Origin: Bin87 sp965220055
GTDB lineage: Bacteria; Chloroflexota; Dehalococcoidia; Lucifugimonadales; UBA3495
Direction: 5' to 3'
Length of the DNA stretch: 64,000 nt
Assembly: GCA_965220055.1 (NCBI GenBank)
Contig: CBDCPE010000003.1
Coordinates: forward strand, 248,001 to 312,000
Shown here: piece by piece, positions 33,905 to 42,887 of the stretch
Position numbering within the stretch: position 1 is the stretch's first letter
Layout of the letters: each line of letters starts with the position of its first letter
The notes under the pieces: model-generated
The model's input: the letters and a program-made list of their open reading frames with translations, nothing else
The model's database searches: none
Told to the model about the DNA's origin: nothing
Program-made: the position numbers and the translations under genes

Positions 33905-34906
33905 TTGATCCCCTCTTATCCCAGCCTTACTGATGTGGCCAGGGAGTGGACCGCCGGTCGCCTGGTGTCGCCGCGTCAGGTGACGGCGGTGCTCGTTCTG
34001 GCGTCGCTGATGGTGTTGGCGTGTGCGCCGGCGGCGACTCCGGACGATCCGTTGTCTCAACCTCCAGGTGGGCCTCCGGTTAGTCTGGTGGTAAGCAACA
34101 GCGACCTCGCCGTGGGAGACAACCGCGTGTCGTTCGGGTTGGTGGATCGGGACTATATGCCGGTCCGCCCCGGCACTGTGGCGTTGCGCGCGGTATACTA
34201 CGAACCGGGAGCCGCGACCGGCCAGGTGCGGCACCGAACCGAGGCAGAATTCCTGCCCTGGCCGCCGGAGGGCCGCCGGGGAGTGTTCATCGCCAACGTG
34301 TCTTTCGATCAGGCGGGAACGGCCACCGGCGAATCGCTGGGCATCTGGGAGTTGCACGCCACTTTCGACTATGATCAGTCGCCCTCTGAAGTTGCGGAAT
34401 CCCTGACCATAGGCTCGGTTGTGTCGGTGGCGGAAGCTCACCGCGCGCCGTTTATCGGTGATGCGGCGCCCCTATCCAACACGCTTACGGTAACAACCGC
34501 TACGGACCTTCGAACTATCAGCAGCAGCCCCGAACCGAACCCGGCGCTCTACAGGTTGTCGGTGGCACAGGCGGTGCGGGCAGGAATGCCGGCGGTTATC
34601 AGCTTTGCCACGCCGGCTTTTTGCGTTACCGCGACGTGTGGGCCGCAGGTGGCGGACTTGTCGGAACTGGCCGTACAGTATGAAGGGCAGGCCAACTTCG
34701 TTCATGTTGAGGTATACCGCGACCCGCACCTGATTAACCCCGCAGACCCGACTCGGGAACTGGTTTCCGCGGTTGACGAATGGGGCCTCGTATCCGAGCC
34801 GTGGACGTTCGTGGTGGGAAGCGATGGCCGTATCACCGATCGATTTGAGCAATATGTACCGCCGCGAGTATTGGAAGCGGCGTTATTGGCCGCGATTAAT
34901 CGGTGA
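33905..34906 (+). CDS. Exported lipoprotein with a thioredoxin-like domain
   Basis: A hydrophobic signal and lipobox (VTAVLVLASLMVLAC) anchor the protein. A beta-rich domain (LAVGDNRVSFGLVDRDYMPV) follows, then a thioredoxin-like domain with MPAVISFATPAFCVTATCGP, where the spacing CX4C replaces the usual CXXC, and WTFVVGSDGRITDRFEQYVP. Proteins of this layout act in extracellular redox or copper handling, but this variant spacing makes activity uncertain. The start is not settled: TTG at 33905, or a GTG at about codon 11 (MAREWTAG) closer to the signal. Confidence 0.65.
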   Translation: MIPSYPSLTDVAREWTAGRLVSPRQVTAVLVLASLMVLACAPAATPDDPLSQPPGGPPVSLVVSNSDLAVGDNRVSFGLVDRDYMPVRPGTVALRAVYYEPGAATGQVRHRTEAEFLPWPPEGRRGVFIANVSFDQAGTATGESLGIWELHATFDYDQSPSEVAESLTIGSVVSVAEAHRAPFIGDAAPLSNTLTVTTATDLRTISSSPEPNPALYRLSVAQAVRAGMPAVISFATPAFCVTATCGPQVADLSELAVQYEGQANFVHVEVYRDPHLINPADPTRELVSAVDEWGLVSEPWTFVVGSDGRITDRFEQYVPPRVLEAALLAAINR

Positions 34907-35013
34907 AATTAATTTTGGTTATTGAGTGGTATGGTGTATTGAGCAATACGTATGTTAGATTAGATAGAACACCGGCAGCACAGCGTAAAATGCAGGCAAG
35001 CAGGAGCAAAGTT

Positions 35014-35532
35014 TTGGCCAATGTTACAATAACCATTGAAGGCGATGTGGAGGAAGTGGTGGCGACGCTGAGAGGGATGGCCGGAGGGGTTTCGGGTCCG
35101 GGCGTGGTCGCATCGACTACAGCAGCGAGAGAGACGGTCGGTGAAGCAACAGCCGTTACTATAATGCCGGAAACTGGAACAGAAGAGGGAGAATCGGCCG
35201 AAACGGCGGCAGGAGCATCGGGAGCTACCTGGACCGCGAGTTACGTGACAACGTTCTGGCGGAATCTGTCAGACACGGCGCGGCAGGCGATGCTGCGGGT
35301 CTCGCGGTCGCCCAATCATACTCAGAAGCGCGCGCAGCTTATGCATACCCTGCGGCTTACGCAGCGTGAATTGTCCGGCTCGCTGTCGAGCCAGGGGCAC
35401 AGCCTGAACCGACTGAAGCGCCGGCGGGGAAACGTGGACCTGCCGCGGCCACTGATTTACGACCGGACCGAAGACGCCTACGTTTTGGATTCCAACTTCG
35501 CCAACGCTCTGCGTGAATTAGGCATGAGCTAA
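35014..35532 (+). CDS. Unknown protein with a possible C-terminal winged-helix-like domain
   Basis: The best start is a TTG at 35014 with AGGAG 7 nt upstream, giving 172 residues beginning MANVTITIEGDVEEVVATL. Longer frames back to 34903 have no ribosome site and run through AT-rich, promoter-like sequence. The N-terminal strand-helix is followed by a low-complexity Thr/Glu/Ala linker, then a helical basic region (TAR QAML, HTLRLTQRELSGSLSSQG, LKRRRGNVDLPRPLIY) that looks like a winged helix. I do not recognise the family. Confidence 0.6.
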   Translation: MANVTITIEGDVEEVVATLRGMAGGVSGPGVVASTTAARETVGEATAVTIMPETGTEEGESAETAAGASGATWTASYVTTFWRNLSDTARQAMLRVSRSPNHTQKRAQLMHTLRLTQRELSGSLSSQGHSLNRLKRRRGNVDLPRPLIYDRTEDAYVLDSNFANALRELGMS

Positions 35533-35621
35533 CGGCCCATCGGGTCGTGCCGCCGCAGGCGATGCGGCTTCAGCGGGATCAACGGGACCAGCGCTGAACA
35601 GGTTCGCCGGGATTCTTGCGG

Positions 35622-36416
35622 CTAGAAGTGAACGCCGCGTCCGGCCCCGCCGTCCACCGCTATGGTCTGGCCGGTGATGGCGGAAGCCAGATCCGAGCAC
35701 AGGAACGCGGCCAGGTTGGCGATGTCGTCTGGCTCGATCATGCGACCGATGGGTATTTGGGCGACCGAATCGGCCAACTCGGCCTCGGATGAAGTGTTTC
35801 GCCTGGCAGCGCGCTCGGCGACCAAGCCTATGTAACGCTCGGTGCGGGTGCTGCCCGGGTGGATGCAGTTGACGAGGATGCCGTCGTCGGCGACATCGTC
35901 GGACAGGGCCTTGGAATAGTTGGACATCGCCGAGTTTGTGACCCCTGAGCCTGGGTTGGTGGGGCTGGAGTTGCGGGCAGCCATGCCGCCGATGTTGATG
36001 ATGCGGCCGCCGCCCGATGCGGTAATGTGGGGCACGCACTCGCGTGCGCAACGGATGTAACCCATGATCTTGGTGGTGATGTGGTTCAGGATAACGTCAT
36101 CCGGGATCTGGCTGGCGCGGTCACTGGTGCTGTTCACGGCGTTGTTGACCAGAATGTCCAGCTTGCCCAGTCCGTTCACGGTCTCGCGCACCAGGTTGAC
36201 TATATCCTCGGGCACCGTCATATCCGCGCGAATGGGGATGACGCGAGCGCCGGTGGCGTCGCTGATCTCAGCGGCGGCGGCTCTCAGGTCGTCCTCGCCG
36301 CGGGCGCAGATGGCCACCGCGCACCCTTCCCTGGCCAAAGCGTAGGCAATGGCTTTGCCGATTCCCTTGCTCCCTCCGGTGACCAGCGCGGCCTTGCTTT
36401 CCAGTCCTGGCAACAT
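35622..36416 (-). CDS. Short-chain dehydrogenase/reductase
   Basis: The 264-residue SDR protein has the NAD(P)-binding TGGSKGIGKAIAYAL, the structural NNAVNS motif, a serine before the active site (IGGMAARNSS), and the family ending SAITGQTIAVDGGAG. The usual catalytic YXXXK appears as YSKAL. The classical SDR fold is clear, the substrate is not. It may share a pathway with the neighbouring leftward metabolic genes. Confidence 0.85.
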   Translation of the reverse strand: MLPGLESKAALVTGGSKGIGKAIAYALAREGCAVAICARGEDDLRAAAAEISDATGARVIPIRADMTVPEDIVNLVRETVNGLGKLDILVNNAVNSTSDRASQIPDDVILNHITTKIMGYIRCARECVPHITASGGGRIINIGGMAARNSSPTNPGSGVTNSAMSNYSKALSDDVADDGILVNCIHPGSTRTERYIGLVAERAARRNTSSEAELADSVAQIPIGRMIEPDDIANLAAFLCSDLASAITGQTIAVDGGAGRGVHF

Positions 36417-36448
36417 GATTTACTCCTGAGTTTGGGTGGGTCGGTCAG

Positions 36449-36926
36449 CTAGTCGGTTCCGTGATTGCCATTACGGTCCTGAGCCGGCCGCACGATGGTT
36501 TCCAGTATGGCCTGCTGCATGGCGACGAGTTGGTTCTGCTGTTCCGCGAAGCACTGACGGTCTTCCCGCTGCGGCTCTTCGTAGCGGCGCCGGTCTTCAG
36601 GCGGCCACCTTGAGCTCCTCTCGCCGTTTGTCGCGCAATTCTGCGATGAGCTCGCGAAACCCCTGGCGAGTTTCCCGTTCCTGGTTTAGGAGGTGTCTCA
36701 TCATGTTGTGGTCGTAGCAATTTTTGGTGTTGGCAACGGCGAGGCCGGCTCCTCCGGCCAGGGCGAGGATTTCGGCGTTGATGAAACGGGCCAGTATATT
36801 GGGGTTGCAGAGCCCTCCGGCGGCATTATCGGGCAGGCACAGGATTTTAGTAAAGTGCCAAACGATCCAGACGATCAGGGAGGTGCCGATACCCAAACCT
36901 GTAGCTAAACCCCAAGTCTCCAACAC
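36449..36926 (-). CDS. Small membrane protein with a coiled-coil tail, possibly frameshifted
   Basis: The clear frame is 36926-36597, 109 residues, with two hydrophobic segments (LATGLGIGTSLIVWIVWHF and LARFINAEILALAGGAGLAV) and a charged helix (QERETRQGFRELIAELRDKR). It ends at TGA just after VAA. Dropping one base at that point continues the same helical, glutamine- and arginine-rich style for about 48 more residues (EDRRRYEEPQRED, QNQLVAMQQAILETIVRP) to a stop at 36449, so the true gene may be longer. The family is not recognised; it is reminiscent of small phage or mobile-element membrane proteins. Confidence 0.5.
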
Positions 36927-36967
36927 GCAGCGGGTGACGTGTCAAATTCTCCTCACCGCTGCAATGT

Positions 36968-38380
36968 TCACGGAGTGGCGGCAGCGACCAGTTGCCCGAC
37001 GTCCGCGGAGCCGGGGATATCGCGCACCGCGGCCAATATGGCCTCCAGCTTTTCGGCGGGCCAATTGATCTGCGGGAACAGTGGGCGCAGCCGGTCCGCT
37101 TCAGCATCCAGGCCCCACTCCAGCTCGTTGCCCTGATATTCGCCGTGGTACACGTTGCCCCCAGCCATATCGATGGTGATGCGCGGGGCAAAAGCCGGTC
37201 GATCCTTGTGACCGACGGTCTGCACCTTGTGCATCAGGGAGAGCACGGCGTCGTGGTTTTCGGCACTGGCGGCATCGGAATCGTCGCCAGGGTCGATGCG
37301 GGTGCGCAGTGGTGGATAGGATCCGTTTACGGCGACATAGGCGGTGAAGTAGTGAGTGCTGCCCACAATAGCCTGGCCCCGAGACGGGTTGGGGAATGCC
37401 GGCGATGGGTAGAGAGTCTCGAGCCAGTTCATGTCGATGGTTATGCGCTCGATCTCGTCTACCGCCAGCTGGTGGGAGCGCCTGATGTCCGTCATCAGGT
37501 CTATTACGGGGCAGTTGTAGCCGGCCGTGGGGTACATTTTGAGCACCGTGTGCAGCAATTCCCAGCGGGTTCCCAGGCCTTCGGTGACCGGATCGAACGA
37601 GACGTGCTGGGGGCCGCTGAACACGTAGGAGAGCTCGCCCCGGTTGTTGCCCGTGAAGGCGTTGTAGAACCCGGCCGGCCCTTCCAGGGCCTCCTCGGAC
37701 CCTCGGACGTCCTCTCGGGCCAGCAGAGCGGCCATAATGCCGCTGCGGGTGGACTGGGGCTCGTGGAACATCATCTCCCGCCCGCCGGAACGCGGCCCCT
37801 CGTTGGTGCCGGCAGTGAAGGTGCAGGCCAGGGCAATGGCGGTGACCATCTGGTCCTCGGTCAGCCCCAGCAACTTGCCGGTAGCCACGGCGGCTCCCAG
37901 CGTCCCGTAGATGGGGCTGGAGCGAAAACCACGCGCCTGCGTGGACGCGATGAAGTCGCCAGCGATGCGCGATTCTACTTCGTATCCGGCGGCCATGGCG
38001 GTGATGAGTTGGGCTCCGGTCGCGCCGCCCAGCTGGGCCGAGGCCAGAGCAGCGGGTATGACGCACGGGCCAGGGTGGGTGAGCATCCGGTAGGAATCTG
38101 CCTGGTTGGTGGCATGCATCAGCTTGCTGTTGGCGAACGCCGCCCCGCAGCGGGTGGCGCGGCCTCCGGAGGCCAGGATGCTGGCGCCGTGCGCCGAGGC
38201 CTCCTCAGCCAGAACCAGGCTCACTGCAGCCTTGCCGTGATGGGTTCCGGCTCCGACGATGGCAACGACGGTGGCATGCAACAGGGAGGTTTGCATCTTG
38301 TTGACGACGGCCGGCGGCAGGTCGGCGGCGTCCAGGTTGACGGCCCAACGGGCAAGCTGGCGGGAAAGGGAGTCGGGCAT
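36968..38380 (-). CDS. MmgE/PrpD family protein
   Basis: The 470-residue protein belongs to the MmgE/PrpD family, which includes 2-methylcitrate dehydratase and related dehydratases. Family blocks are HATNQADSYRMLTHPGPCVI, AAGYEVESRIAG, FRSSPIYGTLGAAVATGKLL and YPTAGYNCPVIDLM. The protein is in the normal length range. Many relatives act on unknown substrates, and no prp operon genes are adjacent. Confidence 0.83.
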   Translation of the reverse strand: MPDSLSRQLARWAVNLDAADLPPAVVNKMQTSLLHATVVAIVGAGTHHGKAAVSLVLAEEASAHGASILASGGRATRCGAAFANSKLMHATNQADSYRMLTHPGPCVIPAALASAQLGGATGAQLITAMAAGYEVESRIAGDFIASTQARGFRSSPIYGTLGAAVATGKLLGLTEDQMVTAIALACTFTAGTNEGPRSGGREMMFHEPQSTRSGIMAALLAREDVRGSEEALEGPAGFYNAFTGNNRGELSYVFSGPQHVSFDPVTEGLGTRWELLHTVLKMYPTAGYNCPVIDLMTDIRRSHQLAVDEIERITIDMNWLETLYPSPAFPNPSRGQAIVGSTHYFTAYVAVNGSYPPLRTRIDPGDDSDAASAENHDAVLSLMHKVQTVGHKDRPAFAPRITIDMAGGNVYHGEYQGNELEWGLDAEADRLRPLFPQINWPAEKLEAILAAVRDIPGSADVGQLVAAATP

Positions 38381-38395
38381 GGGGGTCAGTTCCTT

Positions 38396-38794
38396 TTATC
38401 CGATAGTGTCGACATGGGGATAGTCAAGGATCAGCTTGTCATCGGTCAAGAGTGGACAAGCCCATTCGATTGCGGTGGCTACCAGTAAGCGGTCTGCCGG
38501 GTCGCGATGGAAAGGTTCGGGAAGGCTGTAGGCGCGCACGGCAATCTCTGGGGTGATCGGCAGCAGTTGGACTGCGGGGTAAGTCAACAACCGGTTCAGC
38601 CACGGGAGAGGGTCCAATTCCAGCGTGACACGGTGCCTTTCCGTCAGCAAGGCAACCTCCCAGCATGAGACTGCGCTCACTCCTATGGTACCCTGTCGGC
38701 GGCGCTCATTGGAAATGGCATTACGTTGAGCCGTGCTGAGCCGGGTTATTTCGTCTGACCACCAAACGCCAATGTGGGTGTCAAGGATTATCAC
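38396..38794 (-). CDS. vapC: VapC-type PIN-domain toxin
   Basis: The 132-residue protein has the PIN acidic residues: MIILDTHIGVWW at the N-terminus, VSCWEVALL, and HRDPADRLLVATAIEWACPLLTDDKLI. VapC toxins are site-specific RNases. The antitoxin gene should lie immediately upstream, where only a 3' remnant and a frameshifted gene are found (38835-39222), so control of this toxin may be impaired. Confidence 0.8.
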   Translation of the reverse strand: MIILDTHIGVWWSDEITRLSTAQRNAISNERRRQGTIGVSAVSCWEVALLTERHRVTLELDPLPWLNRLLTYPAVQLLPITPEIAVRAYSLPEPFHRDPADRLLVATAIEWACPLLTDDKLILDYPHVDTIG

Positions 38795-38834
38795 GTTGGC
38801 GCTGCCGTTGCCGGAAATTCCTGACAGGATACCT

Positions 38835-38876
38835 ACTAGAATGGAACTCCGTTATCCAACATGTCCAGCTCTTCTT
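38835..38876. repeat. 42-bp direct repeat, copy 1 (antitoxin 3' end)
   Basis: Identical to 38963-39004. On the minus strand it encodes an antitoxin-like C-terminus (EEELDMLDNGVPF, stop), here in a short remnant frame of about 28 codons with no start. Confidence 0.85.
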
Positions 38877-38962
38877 CCGTGAGTCCACCATCCTCCTCTG
38901 GGCTGCTAACCCGGAGGATACCTCATCGCGAATACTATTACAATGAACTTCAGTTACACCAC

Positions 38963-39004
38963 ACTAGAATGGAACTCCGTTATCCAACATGTCCAGCTCT
39001 TCTT
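38963..39004. repeat. 42-bp direct repeat, copy 2 (antitoxin 3' end)
   Basis: The second copy of the same 3' end, preceded by an extra T relative to copy 1, which throws the upstream antitoxin frame out of register. Confidence 0.85.
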
Positions 39005-39222
39005 TCCGAATCAAACGGCCGTTCATATTTTGAGACAGTACCCTTGTTTGGGTTGCGCAAGGCCGGGCGGCTGAGGTCGTTCGGGTCTACTTCCATTCGG
39101 ACGTATCCCTCCGGCTGGCGTTGAACAGTCACCTCTACCTCAATATCCTCCGCGAAGGGCAGGTTGTTCAGAATCAGAACGCCGCCTTTGGCGATTTTGG
39201 CGGTGGTCTTGAACGTATCCAT
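38964..39222 (-). pseudogene. VapB-like antitoxin with a frameshifted C-terminus
   Basis: From the ATG at 39222, the protein reads MDTFKTTAKIAKGGVLILNN with VEVTVQRQPEGYVRMEVDP, like small DNA-binding or antitoxin proteins, then ends out of frame at 38980 (ERRAGHVG). A one-base change in the CTTTCC run would give the same ending as the repeat copy, KEELDMLDNGVPF, with a stop at 38964. It lies upstream of vapC in the right orientation. Sequence error is the alternative to real decay. Confidence 0.55.
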
Positions 39223-39327
39223 AGTCGGCCTCGGGAGTCAGTATGGGAATGGCTGACACGCTCGGGTATTGGACATGGTAGCACAGCCGTCCGATGTGAC
39301 CCGGGGATAACGTTCCCGGCCGAAGCG

Positions 39328-40041
39328 TCAGTCCAGGTCGCGGATGTAGGCTCTGAAGATGATCTTGCTGGTGGCCAGCGTCAGGACGGCGCCGATGAAT
39401 AGAAGGACTAGCGTCAGTTCCAGGCTCTGCAGGGCAAAACCCAGCCCGGTCGCCGCCGCCGGCGGGTGTTCGGTGTCCGTTATCGACATCAACAGTATCA
39501 CCACTCCCAGCGTCATGGCTGCCGCCACATCGGCGGCCCAGTGATGCGCGCTTTCGGGTACTGGAACCCAGCCGACATGGAATAACGCGAAGGACGTCAG
39601 CGCGCCGACAGTCAACCCCAAGATGTGCCCTCCCACCAGGTGCCGCAGCCTCGCGCTGCTGGAGTTGGGATGCACGAAAACGATAACGGCGCTGGAGCCC
39701 AGGCCGGCGGCCAGGACCGCGTCCGCCACGGAATCGACCATCAGCATGACGACGAGCATCACCGCCGCCGCCAGGGCCGATTGCCACAGGTAGCGCGCTT
39801 TGAGCTGGAAGAACTGGACGTTGTACAGTTCGATGAAAAGGGGCAGATGGTAACGTCGGCTGACCCGCCGAGGCATCAATTGCAACTCACCGCGGGCAAT
39901 CAGGCGGTTCAGGAACCCAGTCGGAGGGCGCGCGCGGCGCTCCCGGGCACGACGGCGTGCGTGATCGCTTGATCCCCGTTTCCGCCGTGACGTCTCACCA
40001 CCCGCGATGTCGCCAGATCCCGAACTGGCGCCGTCTGCCAT
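39328..40041 (-). CDS. HPP family membrane protein
   Basis: The 237-residue protein has four to five membrane spans and the HPP-family signature TEHPPAAATGLGFAL. It also has AVIVFVHPNSSSARLRHLVGGHILG. HPP proteins are integral membrane proteins, some linked to nitrite transport. The first 55 residues are basic and low in structure, so the true start may be an internal ATG at MPRRVSRRYHLPLF. Confidence 0.75.
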   Translation of the reverse strand: MADGASSGSGDIAGGETSRRKRGSSDHARRRARERRARPPTGFLNRLIARGELQLMPRRVSRRYHLPLFIELYNVQFFQLKARYLWQSALAAAVMLVVMLMVDSVADAVLAAGLGSSAVIVFVHPNSSSARLRHLVGGHILGLTVGALTSFALFHVGWVPVPESAHHWAADVAAAMTLGVVILLMSITDTEHPPAAATGLGFALQSLELTLVLLFIGAVLTLATSKIIFRAYIRDLD

Positions 40042-40053
40042 CAGCAGGAATCG

Positions 40054-40848
40054 TCAGGCGAGACTTCGGGCGAAGTCCAGCCAGACTCGAGCGCAGGGCA
40101 CGGGCAGGATGTGCTGGACGAAACCGGCAACGCCGGGAAAGACGACGGCCCGCCCGTTGGGGAATACGTCGGCGGCCCCACGGAAGTCACCCAGCACCTC
40201 CTCGCGCAGCGCTGCTGCGGCGATGATCAACACCGGAGTCTGCACGTCTTTCAGCAGCGGTCGGAGATCGCCAGACGCCTGGGCCTGGAAACCGGCAACC
40301 ACATGCGGCGTGGTGGCCTTCATCTGCTCCGCGTACCAGCGGGTGTAAGCAGGATCTACAATCTGCGGATCCAGACGGCGACCGATGCTGCTCTCGACCC
40401 ACGCGCCGATCCCCTCGTTTTCGATTTGAACGGCGGATTCGGCGTGGTGGGCGTCGTTGAAGCTGGTGGGCGATGTGCAGGCGGTCAGGGAGAGGAGCCG
40501 TTCCTGGTGCATGGTGGCGTAACGCATCGAGATGCTGCCTCCCACGGTCTCGCCGATGAGGTGGAACTTTTCCAAACCCAGCTTGTCGGCGAATTCGGCC
40601 AGGTCCCTGGCGAAGTTGTCCACCGACCAGGGATAGCCGGGCTCGGGGACGTCGGACTGGCCCATGCCCCGCATATCGAACCGGATGACACGGTAGTGCC
40701 GCGCCAAAATGGGAACCCAGCCGAACCAGAGTTTATGGTTTTTGGCCATGCCGTGGTGCAGAACCACGGTGTCGGGCTCCGTCCATGGGTCGGTGAAGTC
40801 GTCGATGGTGTAGTACAGATCGCAGCCGTCGTCCAAGCGCAGTTTCAT
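40054..40848 (-). CDS. Alpha/beta hydrolase fold protein with an atypical nucleophile
   Basis: The 264-residue protein has the alpha/beta hydrolase order: VVLHHGMAKNHKLW (oxyanion region), VIRFDMRGMGQSD, and a nucleophile elbow read as LIGETVGGS, where a serine is normal and threonine stands. The late histidine position (VAGFVQHI) is also shifted. The acid is not obvious. It may be non-catalytic or use a different nucleophile. It lies next to a CMD protein and an LLM oxidoreductase in the same orientation, which suggests degradation of an organic compound. Confidence 0.75.
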   Translation of the reverse strand: MKLRLDDGCDLYYTIDDFTDPWTEPDTVVLHHGMAKNHKLWFGWVPILARHYRVIRFDMRGMGQSDVPEPGYPWSVDNFARDLAEFADKLGLEKFHLIGETVGGSISMRYATMHQERLLSLTACTSPTSFNDAHHAESAVQIENEGIGAWVESSIGRRLDPQIVDPAYTRWYAEQMKATTPHVVAGFQAQASGDLRPLLKDVQTPVLIIAAAALREEVLGDFRGAADVFPNGRAVVFPGVAGFVQHILPVPCARVWLDFARSLA

Positions 40849-40962
40849 TGTGTTTCCGCCGACCTCCGTGCTGTCTGATATTGGTTCTGTCCCAACGGAC
40901 GAGCGCTAGGCGACGGCCTCGCGCTGTCAGTGACGATTGTTGCTCCGCGAGTTTGGCAAACG

Positions 40963-41754
40963 CTACTCGATCTCGAGTTCGTTGAATACGGAGCGGGCGA
41001 TGCGCATGGCGGTGCGGGTGTTTATATAACCGCCGTACATGGACAAGTGGATGAAGATTTCCATCACCTCTTCCGAGGTGAGGCCGACGCCGATAGCCCC
41101 GCGAATGCGGCGGCGCATCTGGGCGTCGTACACGCCCATGCTGGTGAGTGCGGCCAGGGAGATGATGGCCCGCTCCTTGTCGTCCAGCGTGGAACGGCTG
41201 TAGATCGCGCCCCAGTTGTATTCGTCGACGATGCGTTCCAGTTGGCCTTCCGGGGTTTCGTCCACGTACGTAGGCAGGGTGCCGCCCATATGACGGCGGT
41301 GCATCTCTTGTCCCAGCGCCAGCAACTTGTCCGGATGCTGGTTGACGTCGTACTCCAGTGCCGGTTTGTAGTCGATGCCCAGTTCTTCGTAGATGTCCTT
41401 GGTCAGCCGCAGCGCGGACTCAACGGCGGGAACCCCGATGTAGAACGTAGACTGGATGAAAATTTCCACCACCTGATTGGGAGTGATACCGACGTTGAGG
41501 GCCCGCACGATGTGTCGGCGCAGCAGGTTCAATTCCCCCTGGGTCATCAGGGCAGAGATGGTGGCGATGCAGCGCTGCTTGAGGTCCAGCCCCGGGCGAC
41601 GCCAGATGGTGCCGAAAAGCGCTTCGTCGATGATGCGCTTGAGGTCGGGCGCCAGTTGATCGACGCCGGGCAGGGCATAGTGGGTGGCATCACCGCCGGC
41701 CATTTGTCCGCGCATGTCTTGGCCGGCCTGATAGCGGTCATTGAGGGAAGTCAA
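40963..41754 (-). CDS. Carboxymuconolactone decarboxylase family protein, two-domain
   Basis: The 263-residue protein contains two repeats of the CMD helical domain: SALMTQGELNLLRRHIVRAL with TPNQVVEIFIQSTFYIGVPA, and SLAALTSMGVYDAQMRRRIR with TSEEVMEIFIHLSMYGGYI. Neither copy has the CXXC of AhpD-type peroxidase partners, so it is closer to gamma-carboxymuconolactone decarboxylase-like members. The reaction is unknown. Confidence 0.83.
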   Translation of the reverse strand: MTSLNDRYQAGQDMRGQMAGGDATHYALPGVDQLAPDLKRIIDEALFGTIWRRPGLDLKQRCIATISALMTQGELNLLRRHIVRALNVGITPNQVVEIFIQSTFYIGVPAVESALRLTKDIYEELGIDYKPALEYDVNQHPDKLLALGQEMHRRHMGGTLPTYVDETPEGQLERIVDEYNWGAIYSRSTLDDKERAIISLAALTSMGVYDAQMRRRIRGAIGVGLTSEEVMEIFIHLSMYGGYINTRTAMRIARSVFNELEIE

Positions 41755-41841
41755 GGCAGTATTCCTCCTCGCGAAAAGCGGCTGACTTGAATGGAGGCGA
41801 CGATGGAACTGCGGCGCAGACGCAGACCATCAGGCGGTCGG

Positions 41842-41847
41842 ATTATA
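41842..41847 (-). promoter_or_regulatory. Extended -10 element of the CMD gene
   Basis: TGC-TATAAT on the minus strand, about 90 nt before the ATG at 41754. Confidence 0.45.
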
Positions 41848-41906
41848 GCATAGCGGTGGTGATGCTTCGCCCGCGCGGAGGTCAGGAAGAGGCGACGGTT
41901 TTGGGG

Positions 41907-42851
41907 TCAGTCGGCGTGCCGCATCACGTCGCCGGCGAACCAGTCCAACCGCTCCAGCGCCTGATTGAGGTCGCTGCCGCGGATGTCAAAAATGATATGG
42001 GACACACCCACTTCCGAGTAGGTATGAACATCCTCCAGTATGGCGTCGGTGGAACCGGAGAACCGGCGACGCGGGCCGGTCTGCATGGTTCCCGGGTCGT
42101 AAAGCGGGGCCTTCATCGACACCTGTATCTCGGCGGGGTCGCGGCCGGCTTGTTCCGCGAACCGGTTGAGGGTCACCAGGTCGCCGGCCAATTCCTCGGG
42201 CTCCAGCGTTGCGGCCGGTATGGTGCCCACCGGGTGCCAGCCGTCTCCGATAGTGGCGGCGCGACGGATGGCGGGGCGGCTCTGGCCGCCCACCCATATC
42301 GGAGGGTGAGGCTTCTGGACGGGCTTGGGCAGGAACTGGATGCCCGAGAACTGGACGTACTTGCCGTCGAACTCGGGGTTGGGGCTGGTCCACAGCTCCT
42401 TGTAGGCGCGGAGGTACTCGTCGGTTACCGCGCCGCGCTCGGCGAAGGGCGGTGTGCCGAGGGCCTCGAACTCCTCTTCCATCCACCCGACGCCGACGCC
42501 CAGGATCAGGCGGCCTTGGGAAAGCACGTCGAGGGTGGCCAGGATCTTGGCGGCCAGGATGGGCGGACGGTAGGGGACAATCATCACGCTGGGGACCATT
42601 CGGATGTTTTCCGTGACGCCGGCGAGGTAGGTGAGCAGGGTCAGCTGCTCGAAGTACTCTCCGCTTTCGCCGGTGGGAAACTCCCCGCCCACGGTGTACG
42701 GATAGGGCGAATCGATCTGGCTGGGAACCAGAACGTGGTCGCCGGCCACCATGCAGTAGAAGCCGAGGCGGTCGCCGGTTTGGGCGATCTGGGCCAGCGG
42801 GCCCGGTTGGGCGTTGGGGCCGTGGTTGGGGAGATAAAAGCCGAATTGCAT
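41907..42851 (-). CDS. Luciferase-like (LLM) oxidoreductase, F420- or FMN-dependent type
   Basis: The 314-residue protein begins MQFGFYLPNHGPNAQPGPLA and has LGVGVGWMEEEFEALGTPP, PVQKPHPPIWVGGQS and AATIGDGWHPVG, the pattern of F420-dependent luciferase-like oxidoreductases. AGGAGAG precedes the ATG. It is the second LLM enzyme in the window and only distantly similar to the one at 32342. Confidence 0.85.
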   Translation of the reverse strand: MQFGFYLPNHGPNAQPGPLAQIAQTGDRLGFYCMVAGDHVLVPSQIDSPYPYTVGGEFPTGESGEYFEQLTLLTYLAGVTENIRMVPSVMIVPYRPPILAAKILATLDVLSQGRLILGVGVGWMEEEFEALGTPPFAERGAVTDEYLRAYKELWTSPNPEFDGKYVQFSGIQFLPKPVQKPHPPIWVGGQSRPAIRRAATIGDGWHPVGTIPAATLEPEELAGDLVTLNRFAEQAGRDPAEIQVSMKAPLYDPGTMQTGPRRRFSGSTDAILEDVHTYSEVGVSHIIFDIRGSDLNQALERLDWFAGDVMRHAD

Positions 42852-42887
42852 ACTCTCTCCTGAGCGAAGTGATGCTGGGAAGGTTGG

